From assembly GCF_000379785.1 (NCBI RefSeq), contig NZ_KB903693.1, positions 1-64,000 on the forward strand: 64,000 bases of DNA. The letters run 5' to 3'. This document shows, in pieces, positions 1 through 9,474 of the stretch. Numbering within the stretch: position 1 is the stretch's first letter; the number at the start of each line of letters is the position of its first letter. This stretch comes from Gallibacterium anatis DSM 16844 = F 149. Its GTDB lineage: Bacteria; Pseudomonadota; Gammaproteobacteria; Enterobacterales; Pasteurellaceae. The translations under genes and the position numbers were made by a program. The notes beneath the pieces are model-generated. The model was not told the origin of the DNA. It saw only the letters and a program-made list of their open reading frames with translations, and made no database searches.

Positions 1-273
1 TCATAGCTATGATGTGCTAGATGTTAGTGAGTTTACGCACTATAGAATTAACCACAGTACTCATTTTGCTGAGCGGCGAAATCACATTAATGGGATAGAG
101 AATTTTTGGAATCAAGCAAAGCGTGTGCTAAGAAAGTATAATGGAATTGATCGAAAATCTTTCCCTCTTTTTTTGAAAGAATGTGAGTTTCGTTTCAACT
201 ATGGGACACCATCTCAACAGCTCAAAATCCTGCGGAAATGGTGTCAGATTTAACGCTAATCTACTTCAGCCCC
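1..273 (+). mobile_element. IS1016-like insertion sequence (IS1595 family), right end
   Basis: This is the right-hand end of an insertion sequence whose left part lies outside the window. It holds the C-terminal part of a transposase and ends about 20 bases after the stop codon in GCTAATCTACTTCAGCCCC, which resembles the GGGGCTGA-type terminal inverted repeat of IS1016 elements. Sequence after position 273 belongs to an autotransporter gene. The exact terminal base is inferred, because the left copy of the repeat and the target duplication cannot be seen. Confidence 0.8.
2..253 (+). CDS. IS1016-type transposase, C-terminal part (cut by window edge)
   Basis: About 83 codons of a DDE-type transposase of the ISXO2/IS1595 group can be read from the window start to the TAA at 251-253. 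The stretch HYRINHS, followed by NHINGIENFWNQAKR and FLKECEFRFNY, is the characteristic C-terminal signature of IS1016 transposases, and the Glu in GIENFW is the expected last acidic catalytic residue. The open frame runs through the window edge, so the N-terminal part is missing here and the gene may be intact upstream. It acts on the ends of its own element. No frameshift is visible in this part. Confidence 0.85.
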   Translation, partial: HSYDVLDVSEFTHYRINHSTHFAERRNHINGIENFWNQAKRVLRKYNGIDRKSFPLFLKECEFRFNYGTPSQQLKILRKWCQI

Positions 274-2444
274 AAATTCAAATTCACGGTAATTCTTTAT
301 TAAATGCTGCACTTTATATTGAAAACCGCGCACTTTCTCGCGGTGCGGAAACCAAAGCCGGCATTAAAATTATCGATCTGAACCCAAATAAAGAAAATGG
401 TGGCTCGCTGTATCTGGCAAAAGATGTGACTGCCGGTTTATATCAGTATATGTTGACGCACGGTGGAATCGGCGCGGATGATCAATCCGACTGGTATTTA
501 ACCTCTTCTTACATCAAACAAGATGACAAGGTTAGTCCTGTGGTGATCGCTGAACCAGAAACCACACAACCTGCACCAACAATGGGTAAAGATCGCAGTG
601 TTGCTTCAACTGATTTATCTGTTGAAGCGCAATCTGTTGCAGAATCTCAGCCTGTTACTGAAGATCAGCCTGTAGTTGAAGATTCTGCTGTAGATACTGC
701 TCCTACAGAAACTCACAATATGGTTGCAAACCAACCTGCTGTTGAAGATCAACCTGTGGTTGCGAACCAACCTGCTGTTGAAGCTCAACCTGTGGCTGAA
801 ACTCAACCTGTTGTTGAAACTCAACCTGTGGTCGCAAACCAACCTGTTGCTGAAACTCAACCGGTGGTTGCAAACCAACCTGCTGCTGAAACTCAACCTG
901 AAGTAGCAAACCAACCTGCTGCTGAAGTTCAACCGGTGGTTGCAAACCAACCTGCTGCTGAAGTTCAACCGGTGGTTGCAAACCAACCTGCTGTTGAAAC
1001 TCAACCGGTGGTTGCAAACCAACCTGTTGTTGAAACTCAACCGGTGGTTACAAACCAACCTGTTGTTGAAACTCAACCGGTGGTTACAAACCAACCTGTT
1101 GTTGAAACTCAACCTGTGGTTACAAACCAACCTGTTGTTGAAACTCAACCTGTGGTTACGAACCAACCTGCTGTTGAAACTCAACCTGTGGTTGCGAACC
1201 AACCTGTTGTTGAAACTCAACCGGTGGTCGCAAACCAACCTGTTGTTGAAGATCAACCTGAAGTAGCAACTCAACCTGTGGTTGAAGAACAACTCACTAC
1301 CAACAAAGATTCAGCAAAACCTCGTAATAGAAGAAATGCAGGTGGTTATATTGAAGATTCTTCTGTAGATACTGCTTCTACAGAAACTAACAATGTCGTA
1401 GCAACTCAACCTGTTGCTGAAACTAACAGCGTTGTAACAGCTGCTAATGTGGCTGAGGAAACAGCAGATAACAGCCCTGTTGCAACATCCTCAGTAACAT
1501 CGGATGTACCGGCATCACAACTGCAACGTATTTTGAATAATAATGCAACATTATTGGCTTCTCTGCCTTATATCAGCCAATATTTATCTGAATTGCATTT
1601 AGATTACGCTCGCCGTAATCCGAACACACCATTATGGGATCGTCAAAATCATTTAGATTATTGGGTGAATGTTGCTTATGCGCACAATCGTGTGAAAGGT
1701 GATCATTTCCTTAACCTAAGACAAAATAGCCAAATTTTATCTATCGGTAAGGATGTCATCACGACAAAAAATATGGTAGCGGGTTTATCTGCGACTTACT
1801 CTAAAACACAAAACTCCGTGGATAACTATATTAATTGCCAATTAGGCTTGCGTTGTTATTCAGGTAAAGTCACTTCTGAAATGGCTTCTGTTAATGGCTA
1901 TTATCTCTATAACTGGGATAATTGGTATGCTCAAGCCGTGATGAGTGTTGGACGAGTAACACATAAATTCAAGAATGCGGATAAAGAAAAATATAAACAA
2001 CACGGTTATATCGCTTCTGCTGAGCAGTTATTAGGTTATCGCTATCCAATGAATTCAAATTGGACTGTTTATGCTGATCTCGGATTACAAGAAAGTTACC
2101 ATCACTATTCTGCGATGTCAGTGGCACAAATCGCGGTAGATAAGATTAGCGAACACAACATTAATGCGTTAATGAATATTGGTACACAATATCGCATTGA
2201 AAAATTTGCTTTCTCATCTAATTTAAGATTAGTGAAGAACTTGCGTGATTTTGATCGTTTAACAATGGATAACACGGTAATTCTAGATAAATTTGCTAAA
2301 GATAGTGCGGCTATCTCCGGCAACGCTAGATATTACTTTACCAATAATATTTCGCTCTTTATGAATATTGAGTATTTACGCTCTTTAAATAGAGATGAAA
2401 AACGTCAGCTTAATTATCAGGCTGGTTTGAATATTCAGTTTTAA
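274..2444 (+). pseudogene. Autotransporter, 5'-truncated or interrupted by IS1016
   Basis: The frame encodes the C-terminal part of a type V secretion autotransporter but has no start codon, RBS or signal peptide of its own, because its 5' side is replaced by the IS end. The first ~90 codons look like the end of a beta-helical passenger (GNSLLNAALYIENRAL, then SLYLAKDVTAGLYQY and DWYLTSSY, a pertactin/AIDA-like cap). A ~200-residue Pro/Val/Gln/Thr linker with 12-residue repeats follows. Roughly the last 290 residues form the translocator barrel, with alternating aromatic strands and a C-terminal Phe (LNIQF), as expected for outer-membrane insertion by BAM. The open frame also reads back through the IS in another frame, but that is not meaningful. 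The remaining 5' half may survive beyond the IS. The passenger substrate is unknown. Confidence 0.75.
726..1301 (+). repeat. 36-bp tandem repeat (VNTR) in autotransporter linker
   Basis: Fifteen in-frame 36-bp periods run exactly from 726 to 1265 (540 bases), and a sixteenth degenerate copy follows. The core unit encodes QPVVETQPVVTN with A/T, V/A and E/D variants. Copies near 1030-1160 are almost identical, while the 5' copies are more diverged and one is irregular. The period is a multiple of three, so changes in copy number keep the frame. The repeat forms a flexible, probably extended linker between passenger and barrel. Confidence 0.93.
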
Positions 2445-2473
2445 TTGAGCTAAATAAGAAGTTCCGCGATAAC

Positions 2474-2506
2474 AAAAGCTAAGATCTTAAAGGTCTTAGC
2501 TTTTTT
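2474..2506 (+). terminator. Rho-independent terminator after the autotransporter
   Basis: An 11-bp stem (AAAAGCTAAGA at 2474-2484 paired with TCTTAGCTTTT at 2494-2504) is followed by a T run. It lies 30 bases after the autotransporter stop. Confidence 0.85.
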
Positions 2507-2564
2507 AATGGAATATTTTATCGAAACATAGTCACCCAATGCCGGTCAGTTTGTAACTGGTACT

Positions 2565-2599
2565 AAAAAACCCCATAATCCGCGAGGTTTATGGGGTTT
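2565..2599 (-). terminator. Rho-independent terminator of zapB
   Basis: The stem AAACCCCATAA (2568-2578) pairs with TTATGGGGTTT (2589-2599). On the minus strand a run of T residues follows, so it ends transcription from zapB. Confidence 0.85.
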
Positions 2600-2623
2600 C
2601 ATCAAACTGTGGAATAAAACAAA

Positions 2624-2863
2624 TTAAACGTTTTCAATTTGACCGATTAATGAACGTAAACGTTCTTGCCAACGTTGTTGTTCTTCTTTTAATTGCGCAT
2701 TTTCAGCATTAAGTTGATCTTTTTCAGATTGAAGCGCTTGATTCGCTTGTTCGACATTTGCCTTTTGCTCTTTCAATTCTTCAATTTCCATTTGAAGCAG
2801 TTGAATGGTTTCAACCGCTTGTTTAATTTTGGCTTCAAGTTGATCTAAAATTTCTAAAGACAT
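2624..2863 (-). CDS. zapB: Cell division protein ZapB
   Basis: This 79-residue protein is almost entirely heptad-repeat coiled coil, rich in Glu, Gln, Lys and Leu, starting MSLEILDQLEAKIKQAVETI as in Haemophilus and E. coli ZapB. ZapB is a cytoplasmic antiparallel coiled coil that links ZapA-FtsZ at the Z ring to MatP and helps ring assembly. The length matches the family (about 72-81 residues). The gene stands alone, is divergent from glpX and has its own terminator. zapB also neighbours glpX in many gammaproteobacteria, which supports the call. Confidence 0.9.
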   Translation of the reverse strand: MSLEILDQLEAKIKQAVETIQLLQMEIEELKEQKANVEQANQALQSEKDQLNAENAQLKEEQQRWQERLRSLIGQIENV

Positions 2864-3031
2864 AATTATTATTCCTCATTTGTTGTCCAATACATCAGAA
2901 TGGATAACATTCTATCCTAGATAGCGCCTTATTTCATCAAAAACCTTCTAAATGATTGAAAGCTCGCCGCTATTGCGCAAGGCTTTATCTGTTGTGCTGT
3001 GAAGAAATTAAAAAACTTTAATAAATCATTT

Positions 3032-3058
3032 AAGCAAACGTTTGCTAGGTGCTAGAAT
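3032..3058 (+). promoter_or_regulatory. PurR/LacI-family operator and -10 box in front of glpX
   Basis: The perfect palindrome AGCAAACGTTTGCT (3033-3046) fits the PurR consensus ANGCAANCGNTTNCNT at all but the last fixed position. It sits just upstream of a good -10 hexamer, TAGAAT (3053-3058), where a bound repressor would block RNA polymerase. The sequence is seen directly. That PurR, rather than another LacI-family repressor, binds it is inferred. Confidence 0.65.
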
Positions 3059-3094
3059 GGGGCAATTTTTTGGTTAACTCAATAAGGAAAGTAT

Positions 3095-4111
3095 ATGAAA
3101 AGAGCATTGGCTATCGAATTTTCTCGTGTTACGGAAGCAGCTGCGCTTGCCGGTTTTGCTTGGTTAGGGCGTGGTGATAAAAATGCAGCTGATGCTGCCG
3201 CAGTAAAAGCAATGCGCACAATGTTGAATCAGATCGAAATGAACGGTGAGATCGTCATTGGTGAGGGTGAAATCGATGAAGCACCTATGCTCTATATTGG
3301 TGAGAAATTAGGCAAAGGCGGTAATGAAGAAGATATTGCGATCGCGGTCGATCCTATTGAGGGAACTCGTATGGTGGCAATGGGGCAGGCAAATGCTATT
3401 GCGGTGTTGGCTGCCGGTGGTAAGAAAACTTTCTTACGCGCGCCGGATATGTATATGGAAAAATTGGTGGTTGGTCCTGAGGTGAAAGGAATGATTGATC
3501 TCAATCTGCCATTGGAACAAAACTTACGCCGTGTTGCCTCTAAAATGGGGAAACTACTTTCTCAACTTACTGTGGTAACACTGGATAAACCTCGTCATCA
3601 AACCGTGATTTATAAAATGCAACAGCTCGGCGTAAAAGTATTGGCGATTCCGGATGGGGATGTTGCTGCGGCGCTTTTATGTTGTTTGCCGGATACCGGT
3701 GTGGATATGATGTATTGTATCGGTGGTGCGCCGGAAGGTGTGGTCGCTGCCGCCGGTATTCGTGCATTGGGCGGTGATATTCAAGCGCGCCTGTTAACCA
3801 GAGAGGTGGTGAAAGGCGACAGTGAGGAAAATCGTGCTTTTGCCGAAAGCGAACGCCGCCGTTGTCAGGAAATGGGAGTAGAGGTAAATAAAGTCCTCAC
3901 CTTGGATCAGCTTGTTCGTGATGATAATTTGGTTTTCTCCGCCACCGGCATTACGCACGGCGACTTGTTAAAAGGTGTTCATCGTAAAGGTGATGTTGCT
4001 ACCACTGAAACCTTGCTGATTCGCGGACATTCACGCACCATCCGCCGTATTCAATCCTTCCACTATTTAGATCGCAAAGATCCTGAAATTTATCGTTTGA
4101 TTAATGAGTAG
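3095..4111 (+). CDS. glpX: Fructose-1,6-bisphosphatase class II GlpX
   Basis: The 338-residue enzyme hydrolyses fructose 1,6-bisphosphate to fructose 6-phosphate in gluconeogenesis in the cytoplasm. The start MKRALAIEFSRVTEAAALAG, the metal-binding GEGEIDEAPMLYIGE segment and the phosphatase motif VDPIEGTRM (E. coli has VDPIDGT) identify the class II, lithium-sensitive fold. The length equals E. coli GlpX (336). The gene is a single transcription unit: the start follows AAGGAAAG, a PurR-like operator overlaps the promoter, and a terminator follows. Unlike in E. coli, it is not in a glpFKX operon. Confidence 0.95.
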   Translation: MKRALAIEFSRVTEAAALAGFAWLGRGDKNAADAAAVKAMRTMLNQIEMNGEIVIGEGEIDEAPMLYIGEKLGKGGNEEDIAIAVDPIEGTRMVAMGQANAIAVLAAGGKKTFLRAPDMYMEKLVVGPEVKGMIDLNLPLEQNLRRVASKMGKLLSQLTVVTLDKPRHQTVIYKMQQLGVKVLAIPDGDVAAALLCCLPDTGVDMMYCIGGAPEGVVAAAGIRALGGDIQARLLTREVVKGDSEENRAFAESERRRCQEMGVEVNKVLTLDQLVRDDNLVFSATGITHGDLLKGVHRKGDVATTETLLIRGHSRTIRRIQSFHYLDRKDPEIYRLINE

Positions 4112-4116
4112 TTGAA

Positions 4117-4146
4117 ATTCCCCTTGTGTAGCAAGGGGATTTTTTA
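4117..4146 (+). terminator. Rho-independent terminator of glpX
   Basis: The stem TTCCCCTTG (4118-4126) with CAAGGGGAT (4132-4140) is followed by a T run. It overlaps the last codon of the convergent PIN-domain gene. Confidence 0.85.
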
Positions 4147-4980
4147 TTTGAACAATTTTAAAGCAATTTCTTTAATATTCTGTTCCGACAACGTTTCTTT
4201 TTTAAAGAAATTCTTTAACCAATTTATCCGTTTTTCTAGTGTTTTTGGATAATGTTTTTTCTCTATTGTCTGTAAATGAGTTACGGCACGTTTAATATAT
4301 GATATTAAAGTGTTCTCTGGAAAATTTACCTGTTCCATAATAAATTTTATCTGTTTATCCGATAAATCTTCCTCTTTTAACACGTTTTTTATCCAATTTA
4401 GACGACTTTTTTCTTTTTTCGGTATGGAATGAATAGATTTCACACTAATTTTTATAAGCTGTTGTTGGACTTTAAGGATAGCTTGTTCAATGCTGGTAGG
4501 GTATGAACGTTCCTCTGAACTTACCTTTGTAGGGTTCGGTGCTATAAGAGCACAAGGAGAAGTTAATAACGGAAGAGATAATCTATCTGAGATTACATTA
4601 TTCTCTACTCTTAACGAATTTAATTCTTCAATATCATCAACACGTTTAGCAAAGGCAACTCGTTTTAAAGTTAAATAATGAGAAATAATAGAATCAAACC
4701 CTTTATCTTTGGATACAATATAAAGCTCATCGAAGTGTCGTTCTGTTGTAATCCTTGCCATTGTGTCGATAATAATAAAATCTAATGCATTTTTACCTAC
4801 TCCATAACTCTCAATAATTTGACAATTCTGTCCAAAATGAATTAGCGATTTTACTAACTCTAACGGTAACATCTTCTGTTTTACCCCGACACACACCACA
4901 ACAAAACTCTCTTCCGGTAACAAAATATTTATCGTTTCCGGCTGAACATTTTCATAATCAATTAATACTAACTTCATCAA
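4144..4980 (-). CDS. PIN/NYN-like domain protein of unknown function
   Basis: The 278-residue protein starts with a PIN-like/NYN nuclease-type fold: LVLIDYENVQP near the N-terminus (D8), GKNALDFIIID (D67) and IVSKDKGFD (D92, D96) supply the acidic residues that usually bind the metal. This suggests a Mg-dependent RNA-directed nuclease, but the substrate is unknown. The C-terminal ~100 residues contain two copies of a motif, LNWIKNVLKEEDLSDKQIK and INWLKNFFKKETLSEQNIK, which look like small helical RNA- or protein-binding units. The gene is AT-rich compared with its neighbours and has no partner antitoxin gene. An AT-rich spacer separates it from rpoC. It may be an accessory RNase or a defence effector. 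Confidence 0.65.
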   Translation of the reverse strand: MMKLVLIDYENVQPETINILLPEESFVVVCVGVKQKMLPLELVKSLIHFGQNCQIIESYGVGKNALDFIIIDTMARITTERHFDELYIVSKDKGFDSIISHYLTLKRVAFAKRVDDIEELNSLRVENNVISDRLSLPLLTSPCALIAPNPTKVSSEERSYPTSIEQAILKVQQQLIKISVKSIHSIPKKEKSRLNWIKNVLKEEDLSDKQIKFIMEQVNFPENTLISYIKRAVTHLQTIEKKHYPKTLEKRINWLKNFFKKETLSEQNIKEIALKLFK

Positions 4981-5111
4981 AAACTCCCAAACGGATTACT
5001 CAGTGCTTAATATATTTAGTGATAGGAAAAAACATAGTTTTTACAGATTAGAAATTATAAAGCAACATTTTATATACTGCTCTATAAATTTAAATATTAT
5101 TTGAACGGCAT

Positions 5112-5148
5112 AAAAAAATACCGAACGGATTGCTCCATTCGGTATTTT
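5112..5148 (-). terminator. Rho-independent terminator of the rpoBC operon
   Basis: A 15-bp stem with one mismatch (5115-5129 with 5134-5148, core ATACCGAACGGA) is followed on the minus strand by a run of T residues. It lies 26 bases beyond the rpoC stop. Confidence 0.88.
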
Positions 5149-5174
5149 TACTAGAAATTAGCAGCAGAGTTAAA

Positions 5175-8100
5175 TTAATCTTCTACCATATTGAGCATTT
5201 CTGCCAAGTTCGCTGTCGCTTCTTCCGCAGTAATGGTTGGTTCTTCCGTTACCAATTCATTGCCGTTATTAGCCGCCGCAGCGCGTTTTTTCGCTTTGCT
5301 TTGGTGGTAGGCAAAACCTGTTCCCGCAGGAATTAAGCGTCCAACAATCACGTTTTCTTTTAAGCCGCGTAACTCATCACGTTTACCGGCAACTGCTGCT
5401 TCAGTAAGGACACGTGTTGTTTCTTGGAACGATGCCGCAGAGATAAAGGATTCTGTTGCCAATGACGCTTTAGTGATACCAAGCAATTCACGTTGGAATT
5501 CTACTAACGGTTTACCCTCTTCCGCACGTTTACGGTTCACCACTTTCACACGAGCCACTTCAACCTGTTCTCCTTCAAGGAATTCAGAGTCGTATGGGTT
5601 TGTGATGATGCACTTACGCAACATTTGGCGCACGATAACTTCGATATGTTTATCGTTAATTTTTACCCCTTGTAAGCGGTAAACGTCTTGAACTTCATTA
5701 ACGATATATTCAGTAACCGCACGAACACCGCGTAAGCGTAAAATATCGTGTGGTGATTCCGGACCATCAGAAATAATATCCCCACGTTGAACCATTTCAC
5801 CTTCAAACACGTTAAGTTGACGCCATTTAGGAATCATCTCTTCGTGTGCTTCGCCTTCGTTCGGTGTAATAACCAAACGGCGTTTACCTTTGGTTTCTTT
5901 ACCGAATGAAACTACCCCAGAAATTTCTGCAAGGATTGCCGGTTCTTTCGGTTTACGCGCTTCAAACAAGTCTGCAACACGTGGAAGACCACCGGTAATA
6001 TCTTTAGTACCTGATGATTCTTGTGGAATACGTGCTAAAGAGTCCCCGATATTCACTTCGGCATTGTCATCTAATGTCACAATAGCTTTACCCGGTAGGA
6101 AGTATTGCGCTGCAACATCTGTACCCGGAATTAAGACATCATTGCCTTGAGCATCTACTAATTTCAATGCCGGACGCAGATCTTTACCTGCTGTCGCACG
6201 TTCACCGACATCTTGAACAACAATAGAAGACAAACCGGTCAATTCATCAGTTTGACGAGTTACGGTTAGGCCATCAACGATATCAACAAATTTCACGAAA
6301 CCTTGCGCTTCTGAAACAACCGGCATTGTATGCGGATCCCAGTTAGCTACGGTTTCACCGGCGGTAATTTCATCGCCGTTCGCTTTGCTTAACACAGAAC
6401 CGTATGGCAATTTATAATGCTCTTTAGTACGTCCGAAAGTATCGATCACGGTTAATTCGGTATTACGTGAAGTAATCACCAATTTACCTTCGTGATTAGT
6501 TACGAATTTCGCATTGGTTAAACGGATAGTACCGGTATTTTTAACCTGAATGCTTGATTCTTTCGCTGCCGCAGAAGCCGCACCACCGATATGGAAAGTA
6601 CGCATTGTCAACTGTGTACCCGGTTCACCGATAGATTGTGCTGCGATAACACCGATTGCTTCACCTTGGTTAATTAAGTGACCACGTGCAAGATCGCGTC
6701 CGTAACATTTCGCACAAACACCGAAATCAGTATCACAAGTTACAACAGAACGCACTTTAATGCTGTCTACAGAGTATTTATCAATCACTTCACACCATTT
6801 TTCATCTAATAGTGTATTACGAGGGATTAATACTTGTTCTGTACCCGGTTGCAACACATCTTCTGCTGTTACACGCCCCAACACCAACTCTTTCAAGCTG
6901 ACTTTTTCATCACCGCCTTCGATTAATGGGGTCATCACGATACCTTCGTGAGTACCACAGTCATCTTCAACAACGACTAAATCTTGTGCCACATCAACCA
7001 AACGACGAGTCAAGTAACCTGAGTTTGCCGTTTTTAATGCGGTATCCGCCAAACCTTTACGCGCACCGTGGGTTGAAATAAAGTACTGCAATACGTTCAA
7101 ACCTTCACGGAAGTTTGCTGTAATCGGGGTTTCAATGATCGAACCATCCGGACGAGCCATCAAACCACGCATACCGGCAAGCTGACGAATCTGCGCCGCA
7201 GAACCACGCGCACCGGAATCAGCCATCATAAAGATGCTGTTAAATGATGCTTGTTTTTCTAACTCTCCTTGACGATTGACTACTTCTTCTGTTGAAAGGT
7301 TTTCCATCATCGCTTTGGCAACACGTTCGTTAGCTGCCGCCCAAATATCAATCACTTTGTTGTAACGTTCACCGGCAGTTACCAAACCTGAGTTAAATTG
7401 TTCTTGAATTTCAGCAACTTCTTCTTCGGCAGAAGAGATAATTTCATATTTCTTCTCCGGAATAACCATATCGTCAATACCAACTGATGAACCTGATCGT
7501 GCTGCATAAGCAAAACCAGTATACATAATTTGGTCAGCAAAGATCACACTGTCTTTCATTCCCAAACGGCGATAACTTTCGTTGATCAATTTAGAAATCT
7601 GTTTCTTACCTAATGTTTGATTAAATAAGCTAAATGGCATACCTTTCGGAGCAATCATCCATAAAATAGCTCGACCGACTGTGGTATCTGTCAATGTGGT
7701 TTTTGCTTCAAATTCACCGTTTTCATTCTTCTCATATTCGGTAATACGCACTTTGACACGAGAGTGAAGTTCCGCACGCCCAGTACGATACGCTTTTTCA
7801 GCTTCGCGTGGATCTTGCAACAACATTCCTTCGCCTTTACCGTTCACTTTTTCACGGGTCATATAGTAAAGCCCCAATACCACGTCTTGTGACGGAACGA
7901 TAATCGGATCACCGTTTGCCGGAGATAAAATGTTATTGGTAGACATCATTAACGCACGCGCTTCCAACTGTGCTTCCAACGTTAATGGTACGTGAACCGC
8001 CATTTGGTCACCATCGAAGTCCGCGTTGAACGCCGCACAAACTAACGGGTGTAATTGAATCGCTTTACCTTCAATCAAAATCGGCTCAAATGCCTGAATA

Positions 8101-9401
8101 CCTAAACGGTGCAAAGTCGGTGCACGGTTAAGAAGGATTGGATGTTCGCGAATAACTTCTGCCAAAATATCCCAAACAATCGCATCTTCACGTTCAACCA
8201 TTTTCTTCGCTGCTTTAATGGTTGATGCCAAACCACGGCTTTCTAATTTTGCATAGATAAATGGACGGAATAATTCCAATGCCATTTTTTTCGGTAAACC
8301 GCATTGATGCAAGTGTAAGTATGGCCCTACTGTAATTACAGAACGACCGGAATAGTCAACACGTTTACCCAACAAGTTCTGACGGAAACGACCTTGTTTA
8401 CCTTTGATCATATCCGCTAATGATTTTAATGGGCGTTTATTTGAACCTGTGATTGCACGACCGCGACGACCGTTATCCAACAATGCATCAACAGATTCTT
8501 GCAACATACGTTTTTCATTACGCACGATGATGTCCGGCGCAATAAGATCTAATAAACGTTTTAAACGATTGTTACGGTTGATCACGCGACGATATAAATC
8601 GTTCAAATCAGATGTCGCAAAACGACCACCGTCAAGCGGAACTAATGGACGTAAATCCGGTGGCAATACCGGCAATACGGTCAACACCATCCATTCCGGT
8701 TTGTTGCCGGATTGAATAAATGCTTCCAATAATTTCAAGCGTTTAGTAATTTTTTTACGTTTGGTTTCTGAATTAGTTTCTTGTAACTCTTCGCGCAATG
8801 TTTCACATTGATGTTCAAGATCCATATCACGAAGTAAGGCTTGAATAGCTTCCGCACCCATCTTCGCTTCAAATTCATCGCCCCAACGCTCTTCCGCTTC
8901 TAAGAATTGTTCTTCTGTAAGCAACTGACCTTTTTCTAAATCGGTCATTCCTGCTTCAATAACAATATAAGATTCAAAATAAAGCACGCGTTCAATATCA
9001 CGCAACGGCATATCCAATAATAAACCGATACGGGATGGCAACGATTTTAAGAACCAAATATGTGCGACAGGTGAAGCCAGTTCAATATGTCCCATACGTT
9101 CACGACGAACTTTAGCTTGAGTAACTTCAACACCACATTTTTCACAAATCACACCACGATGTTTTAAACGTTTATATTTTCCACATAAACATTCGTAGTC
9201 TTTGACCGGCCCGAAAATACGCGCACAGAATAGACCGTCACGTTCCGGTTTAAAAGTACGGTAATTGATTGTTTCCGGTTTTTTTACTTCCCCATATGAC
9301 CACGAACGAATCATATCTGGTGAAGCCAAACCGATTTTGATCACATCAAAATCTTCTCTTGATTTAGATTGTGTTTTTAAAAACTTAACTAAGTCTTTCA
9401 C
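5175..9401 (-). CDS. rpoC: RNA polymerase subunit beta'
   Basis: At 1408 residues this is the full-length beta' subunit (E. coli 1407). Visible landmarks in order are the first zinc site ([19 protein letters not shown]), the clamp and lid, the catalytic [11 protein letters not shown] with its three Mg-binding Asp, the bridge helix and trigger loop ([19 protein letters not shown]), and the second zinc site ([11 protein letters not shown]). With RpoB it forms the active centre of RNA polymerase. It is co-transcribed with rpoB, 73 bases downstream of it, and ends before a strong terminator. Confidence 0.99.
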   Translation of the reverse strand: MKDLVKFLKTQSKSREDFDVIKIGLASPDMIRSWSYGEVKKPETINYRTFKPERDGLFCARIFGPVKDYECLCGKYKRLKHRGVICEKCGVEVTQAKVRRERMGHIELASPVAHIWFLKSLPSRIGLLLDMPLRDIERVLYFESYIVIEAGMTDLEKGQLLTEEQFLEAEERWGDEFEAKMGAEAIQALLRDMDLEHQCETLREELQETNSETKRKKITKRLKLLEAFIQSGNKPEWMVLTVLPVLPPDLRPLVPLDGGRFATSDLNDLYRRVINRNNRLKRLLDLIAPDIIVRNEKRMLQESVDALLDNGRRGRAITGSNKRPLKSLADMIKGKQGRFRQNLLGKRVDYSGRSVITVGPYLHLHQCGLPKKMALELFRPFIYAKLESRGLASTIKAAKKMVEREDAIVWDILAEVIREHPILLNRAPTLHRLGIQAFEPILIEGKAIQLHPLVCAAFNADFDGDQMAVHVPLTLEAQLEARALMMSTNNILSPANGDPIIVPSQDVVLGLYYMTREKVNGKGEGMLLQDPREAEKAYRTGRAELHSRVKVRITEYEKNENGEFEAKTTLTDTTVGRAILWMIAPKGMPFSLFNQTLGKKQISKLINESYRRLGMKDSVIFADQIMYTGFAYAARSGSSVGIDDMVIPEKKYEIISSAEEEVAEIQEQFNSGLVTAGERYNKVIDIWAAANERVAKAMMENLSTEEVVNRQGELEKQASFNSIFMMADSGARGSAAQIRQLAGMRGLMARPDGSIIETPITANFREGLNVLQYFISTHGARKGLADTALKTANSGYLTRRLVDVAQDLVVVEDDCGTHEGIVMTPLIEGGDEKVSLKELVLGRVTAEDVLQPGTEQVLIPRNTLLDEKWCEVIDKYSVDSIKVRSVVTCDTDFGVCAKCYGRDLARGHLINQGEAIGVIAAQSIGEPGTQLTMRTFHIGGAASAAAKESSIQVKNTGTIRLTNAKFVTNHEGKLVITSRNTELTVIDTFGRTKEHYKLPYGSVLSKANGDEITAGETVANWDPHTMPVVSEAQGFVKFVDIVDGLTVTRQTDELTGLSSIVVQDVGERATAGKDLRPALKLVDAQGNDVLIPGTDVAAQYFLPGKAIVTLDDNAEVNIGDSLARIPQESSGTKDITGGLPRVADLFEARKPKEPAILAEISGVVSFGKETKGKRRLVITPNEGEAHEEMIPKWRQLNVFEGEMVQRGDIISDGPESPHDILRLRGVRAVTEYIVNEVQDVYRLQGVKINDKHIEVIVRQMLRKCIITNPYDSEFLEGEQVEVARVKVVNRKRAEEGKPLVEFQRELLGITKASLATESFISAASFQETTRVLTEAAVAGKRDELRGLKENVIVGRLIPAGTGFAYHQSKAKKRAAAANNGNELVTEEPTITAEEATANLAEMLNMVED

Positions 9402-9432
9402 AGATTTGCTCCCATCGGAGTTAAACTTAATT

Positions 9433-9456
9433 CAAGTGCGGCTTATACCGCACTTG
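9433..9456. repeat. Inverted pair of Hin-type uptake-signal cores between rpoB and rpoC
   Basis: CAAGTGCGG (9433-9441) and CCGCACTTG (9448-9456) form a 9-bp stem in the rpoB-rpoC gap. One arm contains the exact 9-base uptake core on the minus strand (9447-9455); the other differs only in the last base. Uptake signals arranged this way often form hairpins. Here the hairpin lies inside an operon and lacks a T run, so it is not a full terminator. Confidence 0.75.
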
Positions 9457-9474
9457 GGCTAATTTTGAACTTGA

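Noticed and set aside
615-1292. Long open frames on both strands within the 36-bp repeat
   Set aside because: They are mirror frames of the tandem repeat, open only because the unit length is a multiple of three. They give low-complexity peptides with no RBS.
726-1301. Regular 36-base spacing reminiscent of a CRISPR array
   Set aside because: The copies are directly adjacent with no unique spacers, and the unit is translated in frame with the autotransporter.
8404-8715. Antisense open frames inside rpoC and rpoB
   Set aside because: They run opposite to highly conserved codons, have no similarity and no RBS, and follow from the codon bias of the real genes.
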